Shown: positions 8,775 to 17,427 of the stretch, piece by piece
How positions within the stretch are numbered: the stretch's first letter is position 1
How the letters are laid out: every line of letters begins with the position of its first letter
Assembly (NCBI RefSeq): GCF_003664125.1
Contig: NZ_RCCP01000001.1
Coordinates: forward strand, 1,116,001-1,180,000
Length of the DNA: 64,000 nt
Reading direction: 5' to 3'
Source of the DNA: Planococcus citreus
GTDB taxonomy: Bacteria; Bacillota; Bacilli; Bacillales_A; Planococcaceae
Translations under genes and position numbers: made by a program
Notes under the pieces: generated by a model
The model's input: only the letters and a program-made list of their open reading frames with translations
The model's database searches: none
What the model was told of the DNA's origin: nothing

Positions 8775-9380
8775 TCACCCTTTTTCATACCAAGCTTTCG
8801 CTGCAACCAATTCATCCATCGTCAGCTGGTGGCCTTGGTTTTCCCAATGCAGGTCGACTTTGGCGCCGGCTCCGCTTAGCAGTTTTTCCAGATCTTCCGA
8901 TTCTTCTTTCGGGCAGATCGGGTCGTTAGTTCCAGCAGCGATGAAGACACGCGTCCCTTCCAGATTCGGCAATTCCTTATTGCGGTCCGGTACCATCGGG
9001 TGGTGCAAAATCGCCGCTTTCAGTGAATCTTCATACGAGAACAGCAGGTTGGCGGCAATATTCGCGCCATTTGAATAACCGAGCGCAATGACGTTATTGC
9101 GGTCAAAGCCGTATTCATCAGCTGCCTGACCGATAAATGCGTGCAGCTCTTCTGTCCGTTCACGCAAATCTTCCATGTCGAAGACACCTTCCGACAAGCG
9201 TTTGAAAAATCGCGGCATGCCGTTTTCCGACACATTCCCGCGAACACTCAGCACGCCCGCTTCCGGATCGATATGCCCTGCTGCCGGCAATAAGTCCGTT
9301 TCCGTCCCGCCTGTTCCGTGCAACAGCAAGAATGTCGGCTTGGACGCCTCCGCTGGTGGGTTGTAAATATGTTTCATCAT
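8775..9380 (-). CDS. MhqD-like alpha/beta hydrolase (carboxylesterase/phospholipase family)
   Basis: A 201-residue alpha/beta hydrolase. The triad is visible as Ser103 in GYSNGA, Asp in AGTNDPI and His in NQGHQL; an oxyanion HGTGG lies near residue 21. Size and sequence match Bacillus MhqD, a putative hydrolase induced by quinones and diamide. An MhqR-like palindrome lies directly upstream, so context agrees with a role in electrophile resistance. AGGAGG is 7 nt before the ATG pair. It is monocistronic. Confidence 0.85.
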   Translation of the reverse strand: MMKHIYNPPAEASKPTFLLLHGTGGTETDLLPAAGHIDPEAGVLSVRGNVSENGMPRFFKRLSEGVFDMEDLRERTEELHAFIGQAADEYGFDRNNVIALGYSNGANIAANLLFSYEDSLKAAILHHPMVPDRNKELPNLEGTRVFIAAGTNDPICPKEESEDLEKLLSGAGAKVDLHWENQGHQLTMDELVAAKAWYEKG

Positions 9381-9400
9381 GTAAAAACCTCCTATTTATA

Positions 9401-9420
9401 TTATCTTTAATTCGAGATAA
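9401..9420 (-). promoter_or_regulatory. MhqR-like operator upstream of mhqD homologue
   Basis: Imperfect 20-bp palindrome TTATCTTTAATTCGAGATAA, close to the Bacillus MhqR box tATCTcgaAtTCgAGATa. It is 20 bp from the start codon, and on the transcribed strand it runs into GATAATATAAA, a likely -10 zone. Confidence 0.7.
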
Positions 9421-9457
9421 TAACATCATATCATATCCATCTTACGCTTCCAAATCA

Positions 9458-9487
9458 AAAAGCCTGCGGAATCTTCCACAGGCTTTA
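9458..9487 (-). terminator. terminator of hslO
   Basis: AAAAGCCTG...CAGGCTTT stem with an inner GGAA/TTCC helix, T-rich on the minus strand, 12 bp past the hslO stop. Confidence 0.85.
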
Positions 9488-9498
9488 CATAAAGTGAA

Positions 9499-10368
9499 TT
9501 AAGACAACATGTCCTGCAATTGATCTTTCGAGAACACATAGGTTTCGTTGCAGAAATGGCATTGCGCTTCCGCCTTGCCTTCGGTCACGATGATATCTTC
9601 GATTTCCGCAGACCCAAGGCCCTGAATGGCGTTATGGATGCGCTCACGCGAGCATTGGCATTGGAAATTCACCGGCATCGTATCGAGCGCTTTGACGTTT
9701 TCTTTGCCCAAGACTTCGTCCAAGATATCTTCAGGCGTCAAACCGGCACGCACCATATTGGAGATGGTCGGGATTTCGGCCAGGCGCTGTTCGAGCTGGC
9801 TGATTACTTTTTCATCAGTACCCGGCATCAATTGGATGATGAACCCGCCTGAAGCCAGGATGGTATTGTCGGGATTGACGATAACGCCGACACCGACAGA
9901 AGAAGGCGTCTGTTCGGAAGTCACGATGTAATGGGTAAAATCATCCCCGAGTTCGCCCGAGACGATCGGCACTTGGCCGACATACGGATGCTGCAAACCG
10001 ATATCTTTGGAGACAGTCAGTGTCCCTTCTGTCCCGACTGCCCGGCGGACATCGAGTTTGCCTTGCTCATTCAAGTCAAAATGGGTTTGGGGATTGGACA
10101 CATAGCCACGCACTTCACCTTTTGCGTTGGCGTCAACTAGAATCGTGCCGAGCGGGCCGCCCCCATTGATTTTAATCGTCAATTTCTCCTCGCCTTTCAG
10201 CATCGCACCGAGCATGACGCTTGCTGTCATGGAGCGGCCAAGTGCCGCGGACGCTGTAGGCCATGTGTAATGGCGGCGTTGCGCCTCGTTCACCGTTTCT
10301 GTCGTACGGGTTGCGAAGGCACGGATTTGGCCATCATAGGCCAAGGCTCTCACTAAATAATCGTTCAT
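9499..10368 (-). CDS. hslO: Hsp33 redox-regulated chaperone
   Basis: A 289-residue cytosolic holdase activated by oxidation plus unfolding. The C-terminus has the zinc/thiol switch: CQC in [12 protein letters not shown] and, about 30 residues later, CHFC. The N-terminal domain shows [16 protein letters not shown] and [22 protein letters not shown]. Length matches the family. It sits 39 bp downstream of the YnzC-like gene, and the pair shares an upstream MhqR-like palindrome. This would place a thiol chaperone under an electrophile-stress regulator. Confidence 0.95.
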   Translation of the reverse strand: MNDYLVRALAYDGQIRAFATRTTETVNEAQRRHYTWPTASAALGRSMTASVMLGAMLKGEEKLTIKINGGGPLGTILVDANAKGEVRGYVSNPQTHFDLNEQGKLDVRRAVGTEGTLTVSKDIGLQHPYVGQVPIVSGELGDDFTHYIVTSEQTPSSVGVGVIVNPDNTILASGGFIIQLMPGTDEKVISQLEQRLAEIPTISNMVRAGLTPEDILDEVLGKENVKALDTMPVNFQCQCSRERIHNAIQGLGSAEIEDIIVTEGKAEAQCHFCNETYVFSKDQLQDMLS

Positions 10369-10407
10369 CTATTTTCTTCCTCTCTGAAACCGCTTTGGTT
10401 TGTTCGT

Positions 10408-10617
10408 TTATCTTGAGTCTTTGACTTTGTTTGGCGTGACATCCGCGCCGAGCGGGTCAATGACCGTCATATTCGTTACCGTCGTCTCGACTTGTCCACG
10501 GATTTCATGGAGATATTCGCGGCGGAGCACTTGCTGCTCCCGGATTTCCGCATAGCTCAATCCGTAGCTGCGCTCTTTTTGTGCCAATTCATTAATGCGC
10601 GGCAAGATCTTAATCAT
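10408..10617 (-). CDS. DUF896 protein (YnzC family)
   Basis: A 69-residue protein with the DUF896 pattern: MIKILPRINELAQK, then LSYAEIREQQVLRREYL, and ending VIDPLGADVTPNKVKDSR. The fold is a short helical hairpin. In Bacillus the relative ynzC lies in the lexA region and its role is unclear. Here it opens an operon with hslO. AAAGGAG is 10 nt before the ATG. Confidence 0.85.
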   Translation of the reverse strand: MIKILPRINELAQKERSYGLSYAEIREQQVLRREYLHEIRGQVETTVTNMTVIDPLGADVTPNKVKDSR

Positions 10618-10673
10618 CTGAATCGCACTCCTTTCTGTGCGGACAGGGACATATCCACTTCCTTCATTTTATA

Positions 10674-10693
10674 TTATCTCGAATTAAAAATAA
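10674..10693 (-). promoter_or_regulatory. MhqR-like box upstream of ynzC-hslO
   Basis: TTATCTCGAATTAAAAATAA: the left half is a perfect MhqR half-site (TTATCTCGAA), the right half is degenerate. The inverted form of the same half-site is in the mhqD box 1.25 kb away, and on the minus strand both are followed by GATAATATAAA. It lies 57 bp before the start codon. Confidence 0.5.
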
Positions 10694-10721
10694 ATAAATG
10701 TGCCTGCATCTTCTGAAAGCA

Positions 10722-10759
10722 CAAAAAACCGCCTGCAGTCCTCAAAAGAACTACGGCGG
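10722..10759 (-). terminator. terminator of SRAP-patatin-GNAT operon
   Basis: CCGCC / GGCGG stem with a partly paired loop, followed on the minus strand by TTTTTTG, 8 bp past the GNAT stop. Confidence 0.65.
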
Positions 10760-10766
10760 AGGGCGG

Positions 10767-11213
10767 TCAATTGGCAAGACGGAATTGAGTGCATGTAACC
10801 CCTGGTGCCACTTCGAAGGTTTCTTCTTCCCGAAAGCCGAACGATTCATACAGCTTGCGGGCCGGCGCATTTGCCGTGCCCGTGCTGACGATGAACTCCT
10901 TTTCTTTGTTGTGCTCTAGGAGATGGCCGACCAGGCTGCGGGCAATGCCTTGCCGAAACTGAAGCGGGTCCACGACAAGCCGGTAAATGTCGATAACATC
11001 ACCTTCTTCTTTATAGGAAATGAACCCCTTCAAATACTCTTCCTGATAACCGAGGAATGTCTCTTCGCTTTGCTGGATTTCTTCGATTGTCTCGGAAATG
11101 TGAGGAATGTCATGAAACCCCATCAGTTCCGCTTCAATCCGATAAGCTGGCCGCTGGATTGATTGGATGTCGCGTGCAGTTTTCTCTTTTGTCTGGTCTA
11201 TTCGGGCAATCAT
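10767..11213 (-). CDS. GNAT family N-acetyltransferase
   Basis: A 148-residue protein with the GNAT core: beta strands around FISYKEEGDVIDIYRLVVDPLQFRQGIARSLVGHLL, where QxxGIA is the acetyl-CoA pyrophosphate loop (motif A), then TGTANAPARKLYESFGF (motif B). The substrate is unknown. The ATG at 11213 overlaps the patatin stop codon (TGATG), with AAGGAG 6 nt upstream, so translation is coupled. It is the last gene of a three-gene operon ending in a terminator. Confidence 0.85.
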   Translation of the reverse strand: MIARIDQTKEKTARDIQSIQRPAYRIEAELMGFHDIPHISETIEEIQQSEETFLGYQEEYLKGFISYKEEGDVIDIYRLVVDPLQFRQGIARSLVGHLLEHNKEKEFIVSTGTANAPARKLYESFGFREEETFEVAPGVTCTQFRLAN

Positions 11214-12094
11214 CACAAACTCCTTTCCAAACTTAAAGTATTATTCGCCTGGATGAATTTCCGGGCCCGTGGCACCATCAATTCTGCATCCCGGTAGCCT
11301 TGGACATACAAAGCCGCAAGCCGCTCCTGATCCCGTTCGATGCCGCGCAGCTTATGCAAATTGCGCGGACGGATGATCATGGCCTCTTCTTGCGCTTCAA
11401 GCGCCTCTATGTGCGCCACTGATTCATTATAAACTCGCTGCCGTTCTTCCAATGCCCGCGCAAGGCCTGGATATTGGCGGGCAAATGCAGGCGCCAAGCG
11501 CATTAAGGGCTTATGGCGCTTCCGGTAGCTCTTTTCCCGGGTCATCACGATGATTGGCTTGGTCACGCCATCTGATAAGGCTTGTTTAATCGGCAGCGGG
11601 TCAGCCAGGCTGCCATCCATAAGAAGGCGTCCACCGAATTCCACAGGGCGCGACATGAACGGCAGCGAACTCGATGCACGCACAACCGTGAGCAATTCTT
11701 CCGGGGGCAGCGGCTTGCGGTAATAGATTGCTTCCCCCGTCATGCAATCCGTGGTCCCAACGACGAATTCTTCCTCAGCTGCACCGAATCCGCCATAATC
11801 GAATGGCACCAGCCGGTTCGGGATATCATCGAAAATCAAGTTCATGCCGAACAGTTCCCGTTTCTTCAGCAAATTCTTCATGGAAATATAATCGGGATGC
11901 GTTACATAATCGATCATCACCGTCCGGTTCCTGCCGCTTTGCCGGGAAAGATACGATACGGCATTACATGCGCCAGCCGATACGCCAATGACATAATCCG
12001 TAAACACATCCTCTTCCATAAGCTTCTGCAGCACGCCTGCTGTGTAGACACCCCGCATGCCGCCGCCTTCCAAGATCAATCCGCTTTTCACCAT
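11213..12094 (-). CDS. patatin-like phospholipase (YjjU type)
   Basis: A 293-residue patatin family lipid acyl hydrolase. The oxyanion loop GGGMRG is at residues 10-15, the nucleophile Ser is in GVSAGA (~residue 40), and the catalytic Asp is in LLMDGSLADP, completing the Ser-Asp dyad. No signal peptide is seen, so it is probably cytoplasmic or membrane-peripheral. GGGGAGG is 3 nt before the ATG. It follows the SRAP gene by 27 bp and overlaps the GNAT gene. The physiological lipid is unknown. Confidence 0.88.
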   Translation of the reverse strand: MVKSGLILEGGGMRGVYTAGVLQKLMEEDVFTDYVIGVSAGACNAVSYLSRQSGRNRTVMIDYVTHPDYISMKNLLKKRELFGMNLIFDDIPNRLVPFDYGGFGAAEEEFVVGTTDCMTGEAIYYRKPLPPEELLTVVRASSSLPFMSRPVEFGGRLLMDGSLADPLPIKQALSDGVTKPIIVMTREKSYRKRHKPLMRLAPAFARQYPGLARALEERQRVYNESVAHIEALEAQEEAMIIRPRNLHKLRGIERDQERLAALYVQGYRDAELMVPRARKFIQANNTLSLERSL

Positions 12095-12121
12095 GACCCT
12101 CCCCTTTGCCTGAAAGTGTGA

Positions 12122-12799
12122 TCATCCGATTTTCCGAATCAATTCCTGCCCTTTATTCTTTGGCGAGTTGACCGCGCTGGAGACTTCGTACGCTTCCAAC
12201 ACTTCCGCTTCGTAAGGCTTGATGAGTTTCTGCAATAGCTCGGGGTCCTGGACATTCGGATCGAGCCAGGTTTTTTCCGCTTCCTTGTCCAAAATCACTG
12301 GCATGCGGTCATGGATATCCGCCATCACTGCATTCGGCTGTGTCGTCAAAATCGTACAGCTATGGACCACTTCCCCTTCCGGCGATTCCCATGACTCCCA
12401 CAACCCTGCAAACGCAAACAATTCGTCACCCTCCAAATGGATGAGCATCGGCGTTTTGCCATCCTGCCCTTTTTTCCATTCGTAAAATGCATTCGCCGGA
12501 ATGAGGCAGCGCTTTTTCTTGAAGGCGCTCCGAAAACTCGGTTTTTCCGCAGCCGTTTCCGCTCGGGCATTAATCATTTTGTAGCCTATCTTCTCGTCTT
12601 TCGCCCATGACGGGATGAGCCCCCAGCGTAATGTCCCAAGCCGGTTGCGCTCGCCGTCATTGATGACCGCAACGATTTGCTGGGAAGGCGCCACATTGTA
12701 ATTCTCTTCGTAAGAAGCCTGATCGAGGGCGGCTTCTTCTATCTCAAAACGCTCAAGCAAGGCTCCATAATCTGCATATAAGGCAAATCTTCCGCACAC
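12122..12799 (-). CDS. SRAP domain protein (abasic-site processing, YedK/HMCES family)
   Basis: A 225-residue SRAP protein. The start is GTG (12799), with GGAGGG 7 nt upstream. Cys2 (MCGRFALY), exposed after Met removal, is the residue known to form a thiazolidine crosslink to abasic sites in single-stranded DNA. Other family blocks are NVAPSQQIVAVI, WGLIPSWAKD, NARAE, RCLIPANAFYEWKK, and HDRMPVIL with the catalytic His. It leads the operon with patatin and GNAT. No LexA box is seen upstream. Confidence 0.92.
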   Translation of the reverse strand: MCGRFALYADYGALLERFEIEEAALDQASYEENYNVAPSQQIVAVINDGERNRLGTLRWGLIPSWAKDEKIGYKMINARAETAAEKPSFRSAFKKKRCLIPANAFYEWKKGQDGKTPMLIHLEGDELFAFAGLWESWESPEGEVVHSCTILTTQPNAVMADIHDRMPVILDKEAEKTWLDPNVQDPELLQKLIKPYEAEVLEAYEVSSAVNSPKNKGQELIRKIG

Positions 12800-12963
12800 T
12801 GGAATCCCCTCCTTTTTCTAAGTGGATTGGCTTACTTCCAATATAACAGATTTTTCAAACTTCTCTAGCAATCTGCTGTCCATTGCTTTAGGTACGCCCT
12901 TTCTGCGTATAAGCCAAAAGAATGTTATAATAGAAAGACTATAAGGAAATGAGGAGGAATTGC

Positions 12964-13395
12964 ATGGCTACTGCGCGCGAAATGAATTTGGTCAATAAGG
13001 ATCTTTTGGTTGAGGAATTGGGCCTCAAGCAATTCGGCAACTCGAATGTATTTTACAATGAGGACTTTTTTGTCCTTTCTCCGTCTGTGCAACGTTACGA
13101 AAAAGGTTTTGATGTAAGTGAATACAATCTCTCGAAATATGACCCAGAAAAACACCAAGGATTTGTCATCGTCCGTTACATGGATACGTTCCTAATGGCG
13201 AAACTTGAAAGCTTCACTGACAAGATGATGCCTCCTGAACTGCAATTGAAGAAAAAGAACGTGAAGCCGCATTGGAAATTTACGGTTGTCGAAAACCCGG
13301 CCTATCATCTCGTGAATACCCAAAACAAAGAATTGCGCTATCGCCTGCAGGAACCTACCCGCAAACAAATTCTTGCGTATTTCAATAAGCTTTAA
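12964..13395 (+). CDS. conserved hypothetical protein, 143 aa
   Basis: Starts at ATG 12964 with AGGAGG 6 nt upstream and a TATAAT at 12927-12932 that could be a -10 box. The product is soluble and mixed alpha/beta, with several aromatic-rich strands (SNVFYNEDFFVLSP, FVIVRYMDTFLMAKLE, HWKFTVVENPAYHLV). It has no Cys, signal peptide or membrane segment. It is expressed alone: SRAP is divergent, and a strong terminator follows. I do not recognise the family. Confidence 0.75.
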   Translation: MATAREMNLVNKDLLVEELGLKQFGNSNVFYNEDFFVLSPSVQRYEKGFDVSEYNLSKYDPEKHQGFVIVRYMDTFLMAKLESFTDKMMPPELQLKKKNVKPHWKFTVVENPAYHLVNTQNKELRYRLQEPTRKQILAYFNKL

Positions 13396-13400
13396 CGTCC

Positions 13401-13427
13401 AGCCCGCATGTTTCATGCGGGCTTTTT
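13401..13427 (+). terminator. terminator of hypothetical gene
   Basis: Ten-bp perfect stem AGCCCGCATG / CATGCGGGCT with a TTT loop followed by T4, directly after the stop codon. Confidence 0.92.
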
Positions 13428-13514
13428 CACACCCTTTTTGCCGCTCCCACTTATTTGCCAATGAATGATAGAATGGATAGCAGAAGCTTTGACGAAATGG
13501 AAGTGATTGCCTTC

Positions 13515-14711
13515 ATGGAAAAACGCACATACACGGTACGCGACCGTGAATTCTGGAAAATCATTGCGAGCCTGCTATTGGCTTCGTTATTTATTTTTGC
13601 CAATATTTACTCCGTACAGCCTTTGCTGCCGGTATTCGTCTCGGATTTCGGAGTGTCGGTCTCGACTTCCAGCCTGTCTCTTTCCCTGACGATCATCGGA
13701 TTGATTGCGGGGCTGGTCATTCTCGGCTTCTTTTCTGACCGCAACGGGCGGCGCTCCTATATCATCTGGTCGCTGCTCGGCTCTGCCATCCCGTTTTTCA
13801 TCCTGCCGTTTGTCGAATCGTTCACAGTATTTCTTGTGCTGCGTTTGATCCAAGGCTTCGCGCTTGCGGGGGTACCGGCTGCGGCGCTCGCCTACATCAG
13901 CGAAGAGATCGACCGGAAAAACATCGCCTATGCCACCGCTTTATACATATCGAGCAATGCACTCGGAGGCATGCTCGGACGCGTTTTGACTGGATTTCTC
14001 ACAGATGCGTTTTCCTGGCAATTGACGTTTTTCGCATTCGGCGTGACCGGCATCGCTTTGTTTATCGCCGTCTTTTTGCTATTGCCGCCTTCCCATCATT
14101 TTGAACCGAGCGAACTGAGCTTTTCAAAAGATATCGAGGGCTTCCTGTTCCATTTAAAAAATCCCGCGCTGCTCGTTGTGTTCGGCCTCGGGGCGATTCT
14201 CCAAATCGCTTTTACCGGCGTCTGGACCTATTTGCCGTTCCACCTCGAAGCACCGCCATTTTCCATGTCGCTGCAGGCGATCTCCTATCTGTTCTTCGCC
14301 TACGGCATCGGAGTCATCGGCTCTCCTATGGCTGGGCGCGCCGCTGAAGCGTTCGGCTTGAGGCGCGTGCGTATCATCGGCGTGTTCATTTTTTCTGCTG
14401 GCGTGTTGATGACACTCGGCCCTGAACTGTGGATGGTAGCAATCGGCTTATGCGTGACCTGCCTCGGGTTTTTCACGGCCCATTCACTGACCGCTGCTTC
14501 TGTCGGCCAGCAGGCTACGCATCATAAAGGCAGCGCATCGAGTTTATATCTCGTATCGTATTATATTGGCGTGGCGGCTGGGAGCTCATTGCTCAGCCCT
14601 ATCTGGACCCGCTTCGGATGGAACGTGCTGATCATTCTTTGCGCAGCGATGCCAGCGATTTATGTAATGATCGTTACTTGGTACAGAAAAAGAGCCGCCT
14701 CGATTGCATGA
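13515..14711 (+). CDS. MFS transporter
   Basis: A 398-residue protein with about 12 membrane segments and motif A variant GFFSDRNGRRSYI after segment 2. A second conserved block RLIQGFALAGVPAAALAYISEE (segment 4/motif C area) is typical of drug or sugar efflux MFS proteins. ATG 13515 was chosen for GGAAGTGA 9 nt upstream and because it puts a normal short cytoplasmic tail before segment 1; the frame is open further up to 13455. The substrate is unknown. It converges on the dicarboxylate symporter and shares a terminator. Confidence 0.82.
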   Translation: MEKRTYTVRDREFWKIIASLLLASLFIFANIYSVQPLLPVFVSDFGVSVSTSSLSLSLTIIGLIAGLVILGFFSDRNGRRSYIIWSLLGSAIPFFILPFVESFTVFLVLRLIQGFALAGVPAAALAYISEEIDRKNIAYATALYISSNALGGMLGRVLTGFLTDAFSWQLTFFAFGVTGIALFIAVFLLLPPSHHFEPSELSFSKDIEGFLFHLKNPALLVVFGLGAILQIAFTGVWTYLPFHLEAPPFSMSLQAISYLFFAYGIGVIGSPMAGRAAEAFGLRRVRIIGVFIFSAGVLMTLGPELWMVAIGLCVTCLGFFTAHSLTAASVGQQATHHKGSASSLYLVSYYIGVAAGSSLLSPIWTRFGWNVLIILCAAMPAIYVMIVTWYRKRAASIA

Positions 14712-14719
14712 GGCGGTTC
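14692..14719. terminator. bidirectional terminator between MFS and symporter genes
   Basis: GAGCCGCCTC / GAGGCGGTTC stem (one G-U) overlapping the MFS stop codon. The T-run is better on the minus strand (CTTTTTC), for the symporter. Confidence 0.8.
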
Positions 14720-14726
14720 TTCTAGT

Positions 14727-16370
14727 TTATTCCAGGAATCTTGCAGGCGTGCTCAATAAATCGATGCCCCAGACGAGCGGCAGGAAGTAGTAGACAGCGA
14801 GGCCGACAAAAACGATCCCGAAAACGTTCAGGATAAAGCCGGCACGGGCCATATCGATGATTTTCAAATAACCCGACCCGAAGACGACGGCATTTGGCGG
14901 TGTTGCCACCGGTAGCATAAATGCACAGGACGCTGTCACAGCAGCCGTTACCATCAGCGCATACGGATGGATGCCGAGCGCGACTGCCAGTGAAGCCATG
15001 ATCGGGAACATCATCGACGCAGTAGCGGTATTGGAAGTGATTTCTGTCAGGAACAGCACAAATGCCGCAACGACGAGAACGATAATAAGGACATTAACTC
15101 CTTGCAAGCCGATCAATTGGCCGCCTACCCATTCAGAGAGCCCTGATTGAGTGAAGCCTGCGGCAATCGCCAAACCGCCCCCAAAGAGCAATAAGATCCC
15201 CCATGGCAATTTAACGGCTGTCGACCAGTCCAGCAAATGGTCGCCTTGGCGGTTTTTCGACGGAATCGCAAACAAAATCAGTGCAGCAATCAATCCGACC
15301 ATCGCATCGTTCAAGCCAGGCAAGAATTCCACCAACAGGAACGAGCGGGTGATCCAAGCAAAAGCTGCAAGCAGGAAGATCGAAAAAACGATTTTTTCTT
15401 CATAGGAAGCGTTGCCGAGCTCCGTCTTTTGTTCTTTAATGACGGCACTTCCCCCTGGCAATTCTTTTAATTTCAACGGAAAAGCTATTTTGATCAGATA
15501 AAACCAAGCCACAAAGATAAAGATCCAGGCAAGCGGCACGCCGAACAGCATCCATTCGGCAAAAGTGATTTCAATGCCATAAATTTCATTGACTGCACCG
15601 GCAAGCAAAGTGTTCGGCGGCGTTCCGATCAAGGTCGCGATTCCGCCAAGAGAAGCGGAATAGGCAATGCCGAGCATGAGCGCTTTGCCAAAGCTGAAGT
15701 TTTCTCGGGACGTATCGATGGAATCGTCATGCTTCAACGCTTCCGATACCTGGTAGATAATCGCGAGCCCGATCGGCACCATCATCATGGCCGTGGCCGT
15801 GTTGGAAATCCACATAGACAAGAAGCCGGTCGCCACCATGAACCCGAGAATGATACGTTCTGTGTTTGTGCCGATCAAGGCAATGATGGTCAAGGCAATA
15901 CGTTTGTGCAAATTCCATTTTTCCATCGTCAAGGCGATCATGAAGCCTCCCATGAACAGGAAAATCGTGTCGTTTCCATAAGCCGAAGTGGTCTCCCCTA
16001 CGTCCAATCCCCCGGTTAACGGAAACAGCACAATCGGCAAAAGCGAAGTTGCCGGGATCGGAATCGCTTCTGTGATCCACCATGTCGCGATCCAAATGGT
16101 GCTCGCCAGGATTGCTTTCGCTTCCGGTGTCAAGCCTTCCGGGTTCACGAACAGCATCGTTAAAATGAACAGCAAAGGGCCGAGGAACAGCCCAATCAGC
16201 TGCGGCGTATTGTAGCTTTTCTTTTTGAAGCGTTCATCGTATGTACCTGCGTCTTCTGCACGGTCGCGGTCGTTCCCTGGGGAAGTCGAGCCGGGCTTGG
16301 CGAAAAAGCGCAGCATGTCTTTTGCCTGATGGTGTTTTTCCCACATCCAGTTCCACGTCGTTGAAATCAT
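14727..16370 (-). CDS. DASS family sodium:dicarboxylate symporter (SdcS-like)
   Basis: A 547-residue inner-membrane carrier of the SLC13/DASS family, importing succinate, malate, fumarate or related di/tricarboxylates with Na+. Both diagnostic SNT motifs are present: SNTATAMMMVPIGLA in the first half and SNTATASMMFPIMAS in the second, with GNDTIFLFMGGFMIA between. About 11-12 membrane segments follow a hydrophilic tail of ~75 residues. ATG 16370 is set by GGAG 7 nt upstream; the frame runs open to 16508 without a ribosome site. Confidence 0.88.
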   Translation of the reverse strand: MISTTWNWMWEKHHQAKDMLRFFAKPGSTSPGNDRDRAEDAGTYDERFKKKSYNTPQLIGLFLGPLLFILTMLFVNPEGLTPEAKAILASTIWIATWWITEAIPIPATSLLPIVLFPLTGGLDVGETTSAYGNDTIFLFMGGFMIALTMEKWNLHKRIALTIIALIGTNTERIILGFMVATGFLSMWISNTATAMMMVPIGLAIIYQVSEALKHDDSIDTSRENFSFGKALMLGIAYSASLGGIATLIGTPPNTLLAGAVNEIYGIEITFAEWMLFGVPLAWIFIFVAWFYLIKIAFPLKLKELPGGSAVIKEQKTELGNASYEEKIVFSIFLLAAFAWITRSFLLVEFLPGLNDAMVGLIAALILFAIPSKNRQGDHLLDWSTAVKLPWGILLLFGGGLAIAAGFTQSGLSEWVGGQLIGLQGVNVLIIVLVVAAFVLFLTEITSNTATASMMFPIMASLAVALGIHPYALMVTAAVTASCAFMLPVATPPNAVVFGSGYLKIIDMARAGFILNVFGIVFVGLAVYYFLPLVWGIDLLSTPARFLE

Positions 16371-16550
16371 CTCATCACTCCATTTTTTAAAAAATTGTTT
16401 AATTATTCCACCCGCTTTAGTGTATCCGTTTTCATTTTTTAGGACAAGTGCTGTACTGAGGTCTGACCTGTGAACTTTCCGTTTTGGAACCACCCGCATT
16501 TTATCCATTTTTTCTATTCGGCAATGCTTCGCCTAATTAAGCATAAGCTA

Positions 16551-16585
16551 AAAAAGAAGCTGCCGGGAAATTTCCGGCAGCTTCT
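16551..16585 (-). terminator. terminator of 62-aa protein gene
   Basis: GAAGCTGCCGG / CCGGCAGCTTC stem with a short AT loop and a TTTTTT run on the minus strand, 11 bp past the small gene. Confidence 0.88.
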
Positions 16586-16595
16586 GTTCATGCTA

Positions 16596-16784
16596 TTATT
16601 TGCTTTCCGATTCGCCGATCGGATTTCGTTCATCGCCGACGCCGGTATTGCTGTGGGCGCCTTCTTTTCTCATCTTCTGGCCGTCTTCCTGCGATTCACG
16701 GTCAATCCCTTCGAACTCTTCACGTTTTCTTCGGTCCGTATTCCGCGATGGGTTGGCATCTCTGGAAAATTCGTCTCTAGGCAT
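16596..16784 (-). CDS. small charged protein, 62 aa, unknown; probable sigma-B target
   Basis: A 62-codon frame with GAGGAGG 8 nt before the ATG, its own terminator, and a sigma-B-type promoter 35-59 bp upstream, so it is very likely a real gene. The product (MPRDEFSRDANPSRNTDRRK..., ending NPIGESESK) is dominated by Arg, Glu, Asp, Ser and Asn and predicted disordered, with no Cys or membrane segment. Composition resembles the 57-residue product at 3753-3926. No family is recognised; a stress-related role is inferred from the promoter only. Confidence 0.7.
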   Translation of the reverse strand: MPRDEFSRDANPSRNTDRRKREEFEGIDRESQEDGQKMRKEGAHSNTGVGDERNPIGESESK

Positions 16785-16818
16785 TGCGCTTCCTCCTCTT
16801 GGACTGCTTTCCCCTCCT

Positions 16819-16843
16819 ATTCCCTAAGAACACCGCTTAAAAC
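16819..16843 (-). promoter_or_regulatory. sigma-B-type promoter of 62-aa protein gene
   Basis: On the minus strand GTTTTA, 13 bp, GGGAAT. Both boxes fit sigma-B, spacing is identical to the ysnF and catalase promoters of this window, and the start codon is 35 bp downstream. Confidence 0.7.
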
Positions 16844-16849
16844 GTATTA

Positions 16850-17323
16850 TCACAAGTTGAACAGCCCATAGCCGAAATAAACCGATAGGACCGACAAGGC
16901 AGCGAATACCAGATGTTCCACAAAGCTGCCGGTCGATGTCGTAAGCGGCAAGCGTACCGTTACGCGCAGCGGAAATAAAAGCTTCACGCCCCGTTTCGTC
17001 GCCATATCCAATACGATGTGGCTGATCATGCCGACGAGAATCCCTGCCGCCAAAGCTTCATTTGGCAGCACCGCTTGAAACAATACTGTCATGAGCAGCA
17101 GAAACAGCAGGCTATGGGTGAAAGTCCGATGGCCGAACAATGTACTGATCAGTTTCGATAAGATTGGCAGGCTCCTGCCGATTTTGCTCGATCCGTGGCA
17201 AATATCGGGAATCAACGCCCCAGCCACTCCGCCGATCAATAAGATGGCCGGTTCGTAATGGGAAACTTGCGCAAATGCCAGGCTTGCTGCGATGCCGCCC
17301 GTGATGTGTGTTTTTCCTGTCAT
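16850..17323 (-). CDS. YdjM-like membrane-bound metal-dependent hydrolase (DUF457)
   Basis: A 157-residue integral membrane protein with four to five hydrophobic segments. It has the family's His/Asp pattern: GKTHITGGI at the N-terminus, LIPDICH, GHRTFTHSL in the middle and ISHIVLDMAT. These match the YdjM/DUF457 membrane hydrolase family, whose substrate is unknown; the E. coli member is a LexA target. ATG 17323 is favoured (AAGGAG upstream, natural THITGG start). It is divergent from the HD gene with only ~105 bp between. Confidence 0.8.
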   Translation of the reverse strand: MTGKTHITGGIAASLAFAQVSHYEPAILLIGGVAGALIPDICHGSSKIGRSLPILSKLISTLFGHRTFTHSLLFLLLMTVLFQAVLPNEALAAGILVGMISHIVLDMATKRGVKLLFPLRVTVRLPLTTSTGSFVEHLVFAALSVLSVYFGYGLFNL

Positions 17324-17427
17324 AGCTGATTGCGCTCCTTTTTCACGTGAATCACTCTTCAATTTCTATTATAACGTTTTTCGGGTATGCTAAAGACATC
17401 GAAATCAGCAAAAAGGAGTCGTTTTTC

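Noticed and set aside
12800-12963. LexA control of the SRAP operon
   Set aside because: No GAAC-N4-GTTC site is present between the divergent genes, although SRAP proteins are often called SOS-associated.
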